Positions 27,578-36,284 of a stretch of 64,000 bases of DNA are shown one piece after another. The stretch lies in contig NZ_LHPI01000001.1 in assembly GCF_001274785.1 (NCBI RefSeq), positions 806,001-870,000 of the forward strand, given 5' to 3'. Position 1 is the first letter of the stretch; every line of letters starts with the position of its first letter. The translations under genes were made by a program, and so were the position numbers. Origin of the DNA: Vibrio hepatarius. Its GTDB lineage: Bacteria > Pseudomonadota > Gammaproteobacteria > Enterobacterales > Vibrionaceae. The notes beneath the pieces are model-generated. The model was not told the origin of the DNA. It searched no databases and was given only the letters and a program-made list of their open reading frames with translations.

Positions 27578-28468
27578 ATGTCAGTGGCTAAAATTTGTTC
27601 GCTTGTAGTGAGTATTTTGATGCTGTGGATTATTTGTCCGATCAGCGCAACAGCGACCACATTTACCTCATGGAATATTGAATGGTTGAGCTCGTCGCCT
27701 TCCGCTAAATTTTCTGAATCGCATCGAAGTGCAACTGATGTTCAAAAGCTCAACCAACACTTCATAAAAACGAAAAGTGAAGTACTTGCATTCCAAGAGG
27801 TCAATGACCCACAAATCATTGGCGATGTTGTCGGCTCAGATTACCAACTGTTCTTCTCTGACCGCAGCCAGCGCTCTAACCGCTATCTTCAATTCGATGA
27901 CATCAACCAATACACCGGCTTTGCAGTCAAAAGAGGTATCCCAACTTCAGACCCTGTAGACTTTCCACTTGATACTCAATCGGGGAGCAAACTTCGATTT
28001 GCAACGTATATCGTGCTTTACCCTAACTCAGAGCAGCCTATTCATGCTCTCTCTGTCCATTTGAAAGCGCGTTGCGCTGGCGCATACCGCAATGACCGCC
28101 ACTGTAAAACGCTAAAATCCCAAGGCGGCGTGCTAAACAAATGGATAAAAGAACGAGAGCATCAAAACCAAGCTTATGTCATCTTAGGAGACTTCAACCA
28201 CAACCTCAGTTATTCAGGCGATTGGTTGTGGCAAAGCATAACTAAAAGTACAAATGCTTCGCTTGCTACTCAGCTTACATCAGCAGACTGCAAGGTACGC
28301 TCGCGTAAACAGCCAAACAAAACCCACCAATTCCGTTCGTTGATTGATCATATTATCGTCAGCGACAAACTAACCGCTTCCAACGTTCAACAAGTCACCT
28401 TCAACACGAATCAAGTGCTCTCATATCACTTGAGTGACCACTGTCCGATTCAAGCGATCATCAAATAA
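27578..28468 (+). CDS. Secreted endonuclease/exonuclease/phosphatase-family enzyme
   Basis: The 296-residue protein has a signal peptide (VVSILMLWIICPISATA). It contains the EEP catalytic elements: FTSWNIEWL, metal Glu in VLAFQEVND, LSVHLKARCAG, GDFNHNL, LIDHIIVSD, and the terminal SDHCPIQA. It is probably an extracellular or periplasmic DNase or a related phosphodiesterase. AAGGAG precedes the ATG. It diverges from nrdD, so the 293-bp gap holds both promoters. A terminator follows at once. Confidence 0.87.
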   Translation: MSVAKICSLVVSILMLWIICPISATATTFTSWNIEWLSSSPSAKFSESHRSATDVQKLNQHFIKTKSEVLAFQEVNDPQIIGDVVGSDYQLFFSDRSQRSNRYLQFDDINQYTGFAVKRGIPTSDPVDFPLDTQSGSKLRFATYIVLYPNSEQPIHALSVHLKARCAGAYRNDRHCKTLKSQGGVLNKWIKEREHQNQAYVILGDFNHNLSYSGDWLWQSITKSTNASLATQLTSADCKVRSRKQPNKTHQFRSLIDHIIVSDKLTASNVQQVTFNTNQVLSYHLSDHCPIQAIIK

Positions 28469-28470
28469 GA

Positions 28471-28497
28471 CAAAGCCCCGTATAATTCGGGGCTTTG
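28471..28497 (+). terminator. Intrinsic terminator
   Basis: CAAAGCCCCG-tataatt-CGGGGCTTTG followed by TTTT. It ends the secreted-nuclease transcript and could also serve the convergent RND operon. Confidence 0.87.
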
Positions 28498-28530
28498 TTT
28501 TGGCGGCTGATAACTTTATCGACTTGACGC

Positions 28531-31500
28531 TTATAAGCGGGATTTCATCACCACGTAATAGAGCACTGGGATAACTAATAGCGTTAAGACGGTGGAAACG
28601 AAGATACCGAAAATCAAGCTGATCGCGAGTCCATTGAAGATGGGGTCGTCAAGAATGAACACCGCGCCAATCATCGCCGCAAGGGCTGTCAGCATAATCG
28701 GCTTAGCACGGACAGCAGCCGATTGAATCACCGCTTCGGCAAACTCTACCCCTTCATCGACCTGTTGGTTGATAAAATCCACCAGCAAGATGGAATTGCG
28801 CACAATAATACCCGCCAGCGCTATCATGCCTATCATAGATGTTGCGGTGAACTGTGCGCCAAGTAACGCGTGCCCTGGCATCACACCAATAATCGTCAAA
28901 GGGATGGGAGCCATAATAATAAGCGGCACAAGATAAGACTTAAACTGCGCCACTACCAGTAGGTAAATCAAGACCATACCAACAGCGTAAGCAATGCCCA
29001 TATCACGGAATGTCTCGTAGGTAATCGTCCATTCCCCATCCCATAGAACAGAAATCCCGTCCAGCCCATCAGGTTGATTGATGTAGTACTGCTCGAGATT
29101 CATCTGCGAGTCTAGTGCGCTACCGATGTTAAACATCCCATACAACGGGCTATCAAGCGAACCAGACATATCACCAACAACCATTACCATCGGTACCATG
29201 TTCTTGTGGACAATATAGTCATCCATGCGTGTCTGACGCACTTCAACCAAATCCGATAATGGATAGGTATTTCCAGTTTGACTCGCAACTTTCATATTCA
29301 AGACCTGCTCTAAACGTACTTTCGCCGTTTCACTCGCCTGAATTTGAATTGGAACCGGATACTTGTGGTGTTCTCCGTGTAAGTACGTTATTGGCTTGCC
29401 ACCAACAGCCGTCGCCAATGCATCCACAATCGACGCGTAAGGGACTTGGTAATGCGCCGCTTTGCTTCTATCGATCACCACTTGCCATTTTTGATGGGCT
29501 TCCGGCAGATACATATCCACATCGACGATATCCTCCGTCGCGCGGAATATCTCTCGCACTTGTCGCGCCGCTTGTTGGCGAAGCTCTGGTGTCGGTGCAT
29601 ACACTTCCGCAAGAATCGGTGACCACACTGGTGGACCCGGCGGCACTTCAACCACTTTAACTTTACCGCCAAAGCGCTCAGCGACTTGGTTTAGCGTAGG
29701 TCTAATTGCGGACGCTATCGCGTGACTATCTCGGTCCCGTTCTTTTCGACTAACCAGATTGACCTGAATATCACCCTGATTCGATTGACTGCGCATAAAG
29801 TAGTGACGAACCAGACCATTAAAGTTGATGGGCGCAGCAGTTCCGCTGTAGATCTGATATCCAGTCACTTCCGCGACGTTATTCAACTCCTCACCCATTT
29901 CAAACAGGACACGCTGCGTACGCTCTAGTGACGTCCCTTCTGACATATCCAGTACGACTTGGAACTCCGATTTGTTGTCAAATGGCAGCATCTTGAGCAC
30001 AACCGCCTGAAATACAGGCAACATGATTGAACCAACAATTAACGCCAATATTGCCAGTAGCAACATAAATCGATTTCGACCTTGGGCTTTAGCAGTCACA
30101 AACGGAGCCATAATTTTATGGAAGATGGAATTTGCAGCTGCGCCCTCGTGATGAACCACAGGTTTGAGGAAATGACGCGCTAACCAAGGCGATACCACAA
30201 ACGCAACCACCAGCGAAATCAACATCCCCATTGAGGCATTAATAGGGATCGGGCTCATGTATGGCCCCATCAAACCGCTCACAAACGCCATAGGTAACAA
30301 CGCAGCAATCACTGTTAGCGTTGCAAGTATGGTTGGCTCACCCACCTCATCAACGGCGACAGGGATGAGTTCGTTAAGCGCTTGCTTACCCTTTGACATA
30401 TGGCGATGAATATTTTCAACCACAACGATGGCATCATCGACCAAAATACCGATAGAGAATATCAGTGCGAATAGCGATACGCGGTTAAGCGTGAATCCCC
30501 ATGCCCAAGACGCAAACAGAGTGATCATTAGCGTTACCACAATGGCAAACCCCACCACCAACGCTTCACGCCAGCCCATCGTAATTAACACAAGAAGCAC
30601 AACGGCGGTTGTTGCAAAGGCAAGTTTACCGATCAGGGTATTGCTTTTGTCGGCGGCGGTTTTACCGTAATCACGGGTGATTTCAACGTCGATATCCTGG
30701 GGTATCAACTGATTCTCGAGTTCAGCAAGGCGGCTTTCTATTGCGTTAGCAACGTTCACCGCATTCTCACCACTTTTCTTGGCTATCGCGATAGTAACCG
30801 CTGGATAAATACCGGACTTGTCACTCGTCCATACATTTTGCGATGGTGTGTCAGTTCCCAGCTTTATCTCAGCAACGTCCTCAAGATAGACAGCGGTGTT
30901 GTTGTGCAAACCCACAACTAACTGTTTTACTTCCTCGACTCGCGTTAGAAACTGTCCGACCTGCACTGGAAACTCTTGGTTGTCGTGCGTAATGCGCAGC
31001 ATCGCTGAACTGGTATTGGCGGCAGGAAGGTGTTGATTTAGCTGGTCAAGAGTGATGCCAAACGCGTTCATTTTTGCGGGGTCAAGGCGCACATCCACAA
31101 TGGTATTGTGGCCACCAACGGTATAGATATCACGAGTACCTTTGATGCGCTTTAGCTCGGTTTCTAAACCATGCGCCACTTGAGTAAGTTGTTGCTGGTC
31201 GATGTGACCAGAGCGATCAGACAGCGTAATGCTGACAATCGGCACATCCTCAATCCCTTTCGGTTTAATAATCGGCTCACCGACTCCAACGCCTTGCGGC
31301 ATCCAATCTTTGTTCGAGTAAAGTTTATTGTAAATACGCACCACTGCGTCGTTACGGCTCACACCCACTTCAAAGATCGCGACGATCATCGCACCGTCGG
31401 GTTGGGAGAAAGAATAAAGCTTATCAAGACCTTGAATCTCTGAAATCACCTGTTCTGCAGGCGTGGTCACAAGGCTTTCGACTTCGGCCGGAGAAGCGCC

Positions 31501-31677
31501 TGGAAATGGGATGTAAACATCAGCAAAGGTAACGTCGATCTGCGGTTCTTCTTCTTTAGGGGTGATAATCACCGCAAACAACCCCATTAACAGCCCAACA
31601 AGCGCTAGCAATGGAGTCATGGCTGAGTTCTGAAAGGCCGCCGCTATGCGACCCGAGATACCGAGTCGATTATCCAT
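28531..31677 (-). CDS. RND-family efflux pump inner-membrane subunit
   Basis: The 1,048-residue protein has the full RND plan: one N-terminal helix, a large periplasmic porter region, six helices (about 350-560), a second periplasmic region, and the last helices ending near LVIPVLYYVV. The proton-relay Asp pair is in SIGILVDDAIVVVENIHRHM (TM4). Sequence features fit the hydrophobe/amphiphile exporter group, distinct from AcrB (PKEEEPQIDV near the start). It would exchange H+ for substrates; which ones is unknown. It lies two bases after its adaptor gene, in an operon that seems to start at the ArsR-type gene. Confidence 0.93.
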   Translation of the reverse strand: MDNRLGISGRIAAAFQNSAMTPLLALVGLLMGLFAVIITPKEEEPQIDVTFADVYIPFPGASPAEVESLVTTPAEQVISEIQGLDKLYSFSQPDGAMIVAIFEVGVSRNDAVVRIYNKLYSNKDWMPQGVGVGEPIIKPKGIEDVPIVSITLSDRSGHIDQQQLTQVAHGLETELKRIKGTRDIYTVGGHNTIVDVRLDPAKMNAFGITLDQLNQHLPAANTSSAMLRITHDNQEFPVQVGQFLTRVEEVKQLVVGLHNNTAVYLEDVAEIKLGTDTPSQNVWTSDKSGIYPAVTIAIAKKSGENAVNVANAIESRLAELENQLIPQDIDVEITRDYGKTAADKSNTLIGKLAFATTAVVLLVLITMGWREALVVGFAIVVTLMITLFASWAWGFTLNRVSLFALIFSIGILVDDAIVVVENIHRHMSKGKQALNELIPVAVDEVGEPTILATLTVIAALLPMAFVSGLMGPYMSPIPINASMGMLISLVVAFVVSPWLARHFLKPVVHHEGAAANSIFHKIMAPFVTAKAQGRNRFMLLLAILALIVGSIMLPVFQAVVLKMLPFDNKSEFQVVLDMSEGTSLERTQRVLFEMGEELNNVAEVTGYQIYSGTAAPINFNGLVRHYFMRSQSNQGDIQVNLVSRKERDRDSHAIASAIRPTLNQVAERFGGKVKVVEVPPGPPVWSPILAEVYAPTPELRQQAARQVREIFRATEDIVDVDMYLPEAHQKWQVVIDRSKAAHYQVPYASIVDALATAVGGKPITYLHGEHHKYPVPIQIQASETAKVRLEQVLNMKVASQTGNTYPLSDLVEVRQTRMDDYIVHKNMVPMVMVVGDMSGSLDSPLYGMFNIGSALDSQMNLEQYYINQPDGLDGISVLWDGEWTITYETFRDMGIAYAVGMVLIYLLVVAQFKSYLVPLIIMAPIPLTIIGVMPGHALLGAQFTATSMIGMIALAGIIVRNSILLVDFINQQVDEGVEFAEAVIQSAAVRAKPIMLTALAAMIGAVFILDDPIFNGLAISLIFGIFVSTVLTLLVIPVLYYVVMKSRL

Positions 31678-31679
31678 AA

Positions 31680-32684
31680 TTACTTCCCTTCTATCGCTAA
31701 AGCAACGCTGGAAATTACATCCCCTTCTTCTAACCCTGAAAGGACTTCAACGTAATCACCGTATTCCTGACCTAAACGAACCGGATTCAGTACACGCTTA
31801 TCGCCATTCACGCGATATACCGACGTCAATTCCGCGCGGCGCACCACCGATGAATTAGGGATCAACAAGGTGTTTTTCTCACCGTAACGAAACTCAGTCT
31901 TGACCCACATTCCCGGTACGAGGGATTCTAGGTTTTCAGGAAGCTGCAAACGCATTTTGAAGGTGTGAGATTGCGGGTCAGCGTAACTGAAGAGGCTGAA
32001 CTCGGTTGGCGCAATTCGCTTCCCTTGGGGTGCAACAACATCAAACTGAGCAACGTTTTCGACATCACTTTGGTAACGTTGAGGGATTTCGGTTTCCACA
32101 CGCAATTGATCGAGCGAAAAGCCACTTAATAGCGGTGTGCCTGGAGCGACAGTTTCGCCCAGTTCAACATGGCGCTTGGTAACGACGCCATCATAGGGCG
32201 CGGTGACACTTGTATAACCAAGCGATTCTTTAGCCTGTGCGACATTGGCTTGTGCGGATTTAACCGCAGCGGCAGCAGTTCGCGCGCGCGCTTCGGCACT
32301 GTCCATTTGATCGCGTGATATTGCACCTTTGGGGAAAAGTTGTCGATAACGGGCAACTTGAGCTTGCGCCTCGCGATTTTGCGCATTGGCACTGGCTAAT
32401 TGAGCTTGCGCCGCATCCAATGAGGCTGATTGTTGAACAGCGCTGATTTCTAAAAGCACAGCGCCTTGTTTGACGTAGTCATTGACATCAACGTGCAATC
32501 CCACCACTCGACCAGAAGTTTGTGCAGCGACAGTTCCCTGATTAACAGCCTGCACAACGCCATCAAGATGGATAATCTGCGGAAGTGGTTCAATTTTAAC
32601 CGTATATTGCCCACTGTTTTGTTGCGCCATCACATGGCCAGATGCAGCCAATGCAACAGCGATACTCCAAGTAATCAATTTCAT
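31680..32684 (-). CDS. RND periplasmic adaptor (membrane fusion) protein
   Basis: The 334-residue protein has a signal peptide (VALAASGHVMA), a split biotinyl-lipoyl domain (GRVVGLHVDVNDYVKQGAVL and SVTAPYDGVVTKRHVELGETV), an Ala/Gln-rich alpha-hairpin between them (residues about 90-165), and a C-terminal beta-barrel region. The ATG at 32684 follows AAGGAG; a longer frame to 32714 is less likely. It links the RND pump to an outer-membrane channel that is not encoded here, probably TolC. Confidence 0.92.
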   Translation of the reverse strand: MKLITWSIAVALAASGHVMAQQNSGQYTVKIEPLPQIIHLDGVVQAVNQGTVAAQTSGRVVGLHVDVNDYVKQGAVLLEISAVQQSASLDAAQAQLASANAQNREAQAQVARYRQLFPKGAISRDQMDSAEARARTAAAAVKSAQANVAQAKESLGYTSVTAPYDGVVTKRHVELGETVAPGTPLLSGFSLDQLRVETEIPQRYQSDVENVAQFDVVAPQGKRIAPTEFSLFSYADPQSHTFKMRLQLPENLESLVPGMWVKTEFRYGEKNTLLIPNSSVVRRAELTSVYRVNGDKRVLNPVRLGQEYGDYVEVLSGLEEGDVISSVALAIEGK

Positions 32685-32727
32685 TGCACCACTCCTTGTG
32701 CAGACATATTCCACTTACAGCGATTAG

Positions 32728-33189
32728 CTACGATGCGGTTTGAGTCTGTGATTCACGATTGTTTTTCATGCCAATCAACAAGTTTGTCATTCCTAGGCCA
32801 ACCATCATGCTGGCAAAGAAGATCCAAACGCCCGGATTACCGAGAGCCAAACTTGACAACGCAGGCCCAGGACACACGCCAGCAATACCCCAACCCAAAC
32901 CGAAAATCGCTGCACCACTCACTAAGCGAGAGTCGATGGTTTTGCTTTTTGCTAAACAAAACTCTTCTGCAACTAGCGGCTTTTGCTTCGGTTTAATGAT
33001 CAGGAAATAGCTTGGCATAAACACCATCAACGCTCCGCCCATCACAAACGCTAAACTCGGGTCCCACGCACCAGCTACATCCAAAAACCCAATCACTTTT
33101 GCTGGATCAGCCATGCCTGAGATGATCATGCCTAAACCAAATAAAAAACCAGCCACCAACGACGTTAAACGAAACACCAACTTATTCAT
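32728..33189 (-). CDS. YeeE/YedE-type sulfur transporter, half 2 (DUF6691-like)
   Basis: The 153-residue membrane protein has about four helices. It carries the family's small-residue motifs GMIISGMADPAKVIGFLD and GWGIAGVCPGPALSSL, with a conserved Cys in the pore-like GVCPGPA. Relatives such as YeeE/PmpAB move thiosulfate or sulfur compounds, often as two half-size proteins like this one and its upstream neighbour (18 nt away). An inner-membrane role in sulfur uptake or release is likely. Confidence 0.85.
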   Translation of the reverse strand: MNKLVFRLTSLVAGFLFGLGMIISGMADPAKVIGFLDVAGAWDPSLAFVMGGALMVFMPSYFLIIKPKQKPLVAEEFCLAKSKTIDSRLVSGAAIFGLGWGIAGVCPGPALSSLALGNPGVWIFFASMMVGLGMTNLLIGMKNNRESQTQTAS

Positions 33190-33207
33190 TTTTATACCTA
33201 CTAGGAG

Positions 33208-33627
33208 TTAAATCAGATGAAGACGAACAAAAACCGTTACCGCCGCAACAAACATGAATACGCAGGTTGCAACCATTGAGCGTTTGGACAGACGTCCGAT
33301 GCCACATATTCCATGTCCGCTGGTACAACCGTTACCCAGTCTTGTACCAATCCCCACTAATAAACCCGCTAGCGCCAATACAAGCGTACTGCTCGAATAT
33401 TCAGTCGGTACTTCACCAGCGAACACTAAGACTCCGATAACACCGCCTGATACCATTCCTAGGGCAAACAACAAACGCCACGCAAAATCTTTTGATTTAG
33501 GCGTGAGCAACCCCGTCATAATGCCGCTAATACCAGCGACTTTTCCGTTTAACAGCAACATAATCGTCGCTGAAATCCCTAATAAAATGCCTCCTGCAAG
33601 CGATTCCCAAGGAATACTGAAAGCCAT
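33208..33627 (-). CDS. YeeE/YedE-type sulfur transporter, half 1
   Basis: The 139-residue membrane protein starts with a YeeE helix (LAGGILLGISATIMLLLNGKVAGISGI). It has the Cys motif GTRLGNGCTSGHGICGIGRLS, which guides sulfur ions in this family. It is paired with the next gene; together they equal one full-length YeeE. The ArsR-type regulator lies just upstream on the same strand. Confidence 0.87.
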   Translation of the reverse strand: MAFSIPWESLAGGILLGISATIMLLLNGKVAGISGIMTGLLTPKSKDFAWRLLFALGMVSGGVIGVLVFAGEVPTEYSSSTLVLALAGLLVGIGTRLGNGCTSGHGICGIGRLSKRSMVATCVFMFVAAVTVFVRLHLI

Positions 33628-33649
33628 ATCTACCTCTTAATTGTTCAAA

Positions 33650-33961
33650 CTACGCGCCACAAAATGTGGACTGCAAACTATGGATCAGTTGAATGACTCG
33701 CGGGTCATTCAACGAATAAAAAACTTGCTGAGACTCTTTACGAGCTTTAATTAGCCCGTACTTACGCAAAACCGTTAAATGCTGGGAAAACGCAGACTGA
33801 CTCAACGACGAACCATTCTGCAATGTACCGACACCCACCTCACCTTTGGTAAGCTGACAAAGCACCATCAATCGTTCAGGATGGGCCATAACTTTTAACA
33901 GTTCGGCGGCTTCTACTGCTTTCTTTTGCATTTCTGCCATATTCACAGCGACATCAACCAT
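33650..33961 (-). CDS. ArsR-family regulator, BigR/YgaV/HlyU-type persulfide sensor
   Basis: The 103-residue winged-helix protein has LLKVMAHPERLMVLCQL, then SLSQSAFSQHLTVLRKYGLI as the recognition helix. Two Cys at positions 35 and 101 are 66 residues apart, exactly as in BigR (42/108) and HlyU (38/104), where they form a tri- or tetrasulfide bridge on exposure to persulfide and release DNA. It heads an operon of YeeE halves and an RND pump and faces a persulfide-reductase gene. The likely operators are the ATTAG-N6-CTAAT repeats upstream. Confidence 0.88.
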   Translation of the reverse strand: MVDVAVNMAEMQKKAVEAAELLKVMAHPERLMVLCQLTKGEVGVGTLQNGSSLSQSAFSQHLTVLRKYGLIKARKESQQVFYSLNDPRVIQLIHSLQSTFCGA

Positions 33962-33986
33962 GACTCACCTCGATTAATACATTTAC

Positions 33987-34002
33987 ATTAGATAATACTA
34001 AA
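33987..34002. promoter_or_regulatory. Operator-like motif, copy 1 (one mismatch)
   Basis: ATTAG-ataata-CTAAA. It shares the half-sites and 6-nt spacer of copies 2 and 3 and lies closest to the ArsR-type gene. Confidence 0.5.
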
Positions 34003-34010
34003 CAATATTA

Positions 34011-34026
34011 ATTAGTCAATTCTAAT
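34011..34026. promoter_or_regulatory. Operator-like palindrome, copy 2
   Basis: ATTAG-tcaatt-CTAAT is a perfect inverted repeat in the divergent promoter region. It probably binds the ArsR-type sensor. Confidence 0.6.
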
Positions 34027-34055
34027 TTAGATTGTTTAAATTTAGATAAATTAAC

Positions 34056-34071
34056 ATTAGACTTTTCTAAT
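34056..34071. promoter_or_regulatory. Operator-like palindrome, copy 3
   Basis: ATTAG-actttt-CTAAT, 45 bp from copy 2, lies on the side facing the DUF2892 and reductase genes. Confidence 0.6.
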
Positions 34072-34126
34072 TTATACCTCTATAGTGGTTGACATCAGGG
34101 GAAACGGATTCGTAAGGAGAACGATT

Positions 34127-34312
34127 ATGACTCTTGAAAATGCAGTACGTGTATTCGCCGGAAGCATGGTGTTGCTTTCTGTTGTCTTAACCGTCACTGT
34201 ACACAGTGGCTTTATATGGTTAACCGTATTTATAGGGGCAAACTTAATCCAAAGTGCTTTCACTGGCATTTGTCCTGCGGCGTTTTTCCTTAAAAAATTA
34301 GGCTTTCATTAA
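34127..34312 (+). CDS. Small DUF2892-like membrane protein
   Basis: The 61-residue protein has two hydrophobic segments: FAGSMVLLSVVLTVTV and LTVFIGANLIQSAFTG, then ICPAAFFLKKLG. This is the DUF2892/YgaP-tail module, which in YgaP anchors a rhodanese to the membrane. AAGGAG precedes the ATG. The next gene, 11 nt downstream, encodes a rhodanese fusion, so this could be its membrane partner. Confidence 0.83.
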   Translation: MTLENAVRVFAGSMVLLSVVLTVTVHSGFIWLTVFIGANLIQSAFTGICPAAFFLKKLGFH

Positions 34313-34323
34313 CGGAGTTCCAA

Positions 34324-36027
34324 ATGACTAAGATTCTTATTGTTGGTGGTGTAGCTGGTGGTGCTTCTGCTGCTGCTCGTGCGCGTCGTTTAAGTGAAGA
34401 TGCAGAGATCATCATGTTCGAGCGAGGCCCTTTTGTTTCGTTCGCGAACTGTGGCCTTCCTTACCATATCGGTGGTGATATCCAAGAACGCAGCAAATTG
34501 CTCCTGCAAACACCTGAAAGTTTCTTAGCGCGTTTTAACGTCGATGTTCGTGTAATGAATGAAGTCGTCAGTATCGACCGCCACAATAAATCAGTAACGG
34601 TGAAAAACTTAGTGGATGGTAGTGAGTACAGTGAAAGTTACGACTTTCTACTACTCAGCCCAGGTGCAGGCCCTGTTGTTCCACCGATTCCAGGAATCGA
34701 TAACCCGCTGACTCATTCATTACGCAACATTCCGGATATGGATCGCATCATCCAAACCATCCAAATGAACAAGCCTGAACACGCAACGGTTGTGGGTGGC
34801 GGTTTTATCGGACTTGAGATGATGGAAGCTTTCCACCAACTGGGGATTAAAACCACATTGATTGAAATGGCCGATCAAGTCATGACACCTGTTGACCGTG
34901 AAATGGCAGGTTTTGCCCATGCAGAAATTCGTCAAAAAGGTATCAATTTAAAACTGGGCGTTGCCCTTCAATCTGTGGAGTACATCCCTAATGACCATAT
35001 CGCTAGCGTTGGTTCAGGTGAAAGCGAAGAACACCAACACATTGAAGGTGAACTTAACTTAACGCTAAACAATGGTGAATCGCTAACCACCGATATTCTA
35101 ATTATGGCGATCGGTGTTCGACCAGAAACCAAACTCGCGGCAGAAGCCGGGCTTCAAATCGGTGAGCTTGGCGGCATCTACACCAATGAAATGATGCAGA
35201 CTAGCGATCCTGCTATTTACGCGGTTGGTGATGCAGTTGAAGAGAAAGATTTTGTCACTGGTGCACAAACGTTAGTTCCGCTGGCTGGTCCGGCTAACCG
35301 CCAAGGTCGTATGGCCGCAGACAATATGCTGGGACGTAACGAAACCTATCAAGGAACACAAGGCACGGCTATTTGTAAGATCTTCGACCTAGCCGTCGCT
35401 TCTACTGGTAAAAACGAGAAGCAACTTAAGCGCGATGGCGTTGAGTACGAAAAGGTTTATGTACATACCGCGAGTCATGCAAGTTACTACCCTGGTGCAG
35501 AAATCGTGTCGTTTAAAATGTTGTTTGATCCGAAAAACGGCAAAATTTTCGGCGCGCAAGCCGTTGGTAAAGATGGCGTAGATAAACGTATTGATGTTAT
35601 GGCTGTCGCACAACGCGCAGGCATGACGGTTGAGCAGTTGCAACACCTAGAGTTGACGTACGCGCCACCATACGGCAGCGCAAAAGACGTTATCAACCAA
35701 GCTGCATTCGTCGCGAGCAACCTAATTAAAGGCGACGCGAAAGCCATTCATTACGGTGAGATTTGTGACTTAAGCGAAGACCAGATCTTACTTGATGTCC
35801 GCAACCCAGGTGAACTAGAAGCGGTCGGTTGTTTAGCGGGCGCTATCAACATCCCAGTCGACCAACTACGCCAACGCATGGGCGAGTTACCAAAAGACAA
35901 AGAGATCATTATCTACTGTCAGGTTGGCTTACGCGGGAATGTCGCTTATCGCCAGTTGGTCAATAACGGCTACAAGGCGCGTAACCTGATTGGTGGCTAC
36001 CGCACATATAAGTTTGCTCACGCTTAA
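34324..36027 (+). CDS. CoA-disulfide/persulfide reductase-rhodanese fusion
   Basis: The 567-residue flavoprotein has an N-terminal FAD-binding GG motif (VGGVAGGASAAARARR), the redox Cys43 in FANCGLPYHIGG, an NAD(P)H-binding segment (ATVVGGGFIGLEMMEAF), and a second FAD motif (IYAVGDAVEEKD). A dimerisation domain follows. The last 100 residues are a rhodanese domain with the active Cys532 in YCQVGLRG. This is the Npsr/CDR-RHD architecture, which reduces persulfides, polysulfide or CoA-disulfide with NADH. The operator motifs and the opposing sensor suggest induction by persulfide. Confidence 0.93.
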   Translation: MTKILIVGGVAGGASAAARARRLSEDAEIIMFERGPFVSFANCGLPYHIGGDIQERSKLLLQTPESFLARFNVDVRVMNEVVSIDRHNKSVTVKNLVDGSEYSESYDFLLLSPGAGPVVPPIPGIDNPLTHSLRNIPDMDRIIQTIQMNKPEHATVVGGGFIGLEMMEAFHQLGIKTTLIEMADQVMTPVDREMAGFAHAEIRQKGINLKLGVALQSVEYIPNDHIASVGSGESEEHQHIEGELNLTLNNGESLTTDILIMAIGVRPETKLAAEAGLQIGELGGIYTNEMMQTSDPAIYAVGDAVEEKDFVTGAQTLVPLAGPANRQGRMAADNMLGRNETYQGTQGTAICKIFDLAVASTGKNEKQLKRDGVEYEKVYVHTASHASYYPGAEIVSFKMLFDPKNGKIFGAQAVGKDGVDKRIDVMAVAQRAGMTVEQLQHLELTYAPPYGSAKDVINQAAFVASNLIKGDAKAIHYGEICDLSEDQILLDVRNPGELEAVGCLAGAINIPVDQLRQRMGELPKDKEIIIYCQVGLRGNVAYRQLVNNGYKARNLIGGYRTYKFAHA

Positions 36028-36054
36028 GCAACCAGCTGTAAAATAATAGAAAAC

Positions 36055-36083
36055 AACGGGGACGAATCATTTCGTCCCCGTTT
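36055..36083 (+). terminator. Intrinsic terminator
   Basis: AACGGGGACGAA-tca-TTTCGTCCCCGTTT followed by a T-rich stretch, shortly after the reductase-rhodanese stop. Confidence 0.88.
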
Positions 36084-36284
36084 ATTTTTTCTGCATTCGG
36101 TGTACCAATTTGAAGTGACTCGAAAGAGTCAGTCGAGTCGATGGATACTCAACATTAAATGCTGGAAAGAATGTGCCACTCTGACAAATTCAAAATCTAT
36201 TCTCACACTTCAATCAATCTCATCCTGCTAGCTTTGTATCGCTACACCTTTGATGTAGCCAATTAGCCACAATAAGGATGAATA

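Noticed and set aside
29229..29660. 143-codon frame antisense to the RND pump gene
   Set aside because: The pump gene is intact and conserved on the other strand; this frame resembles nothing.
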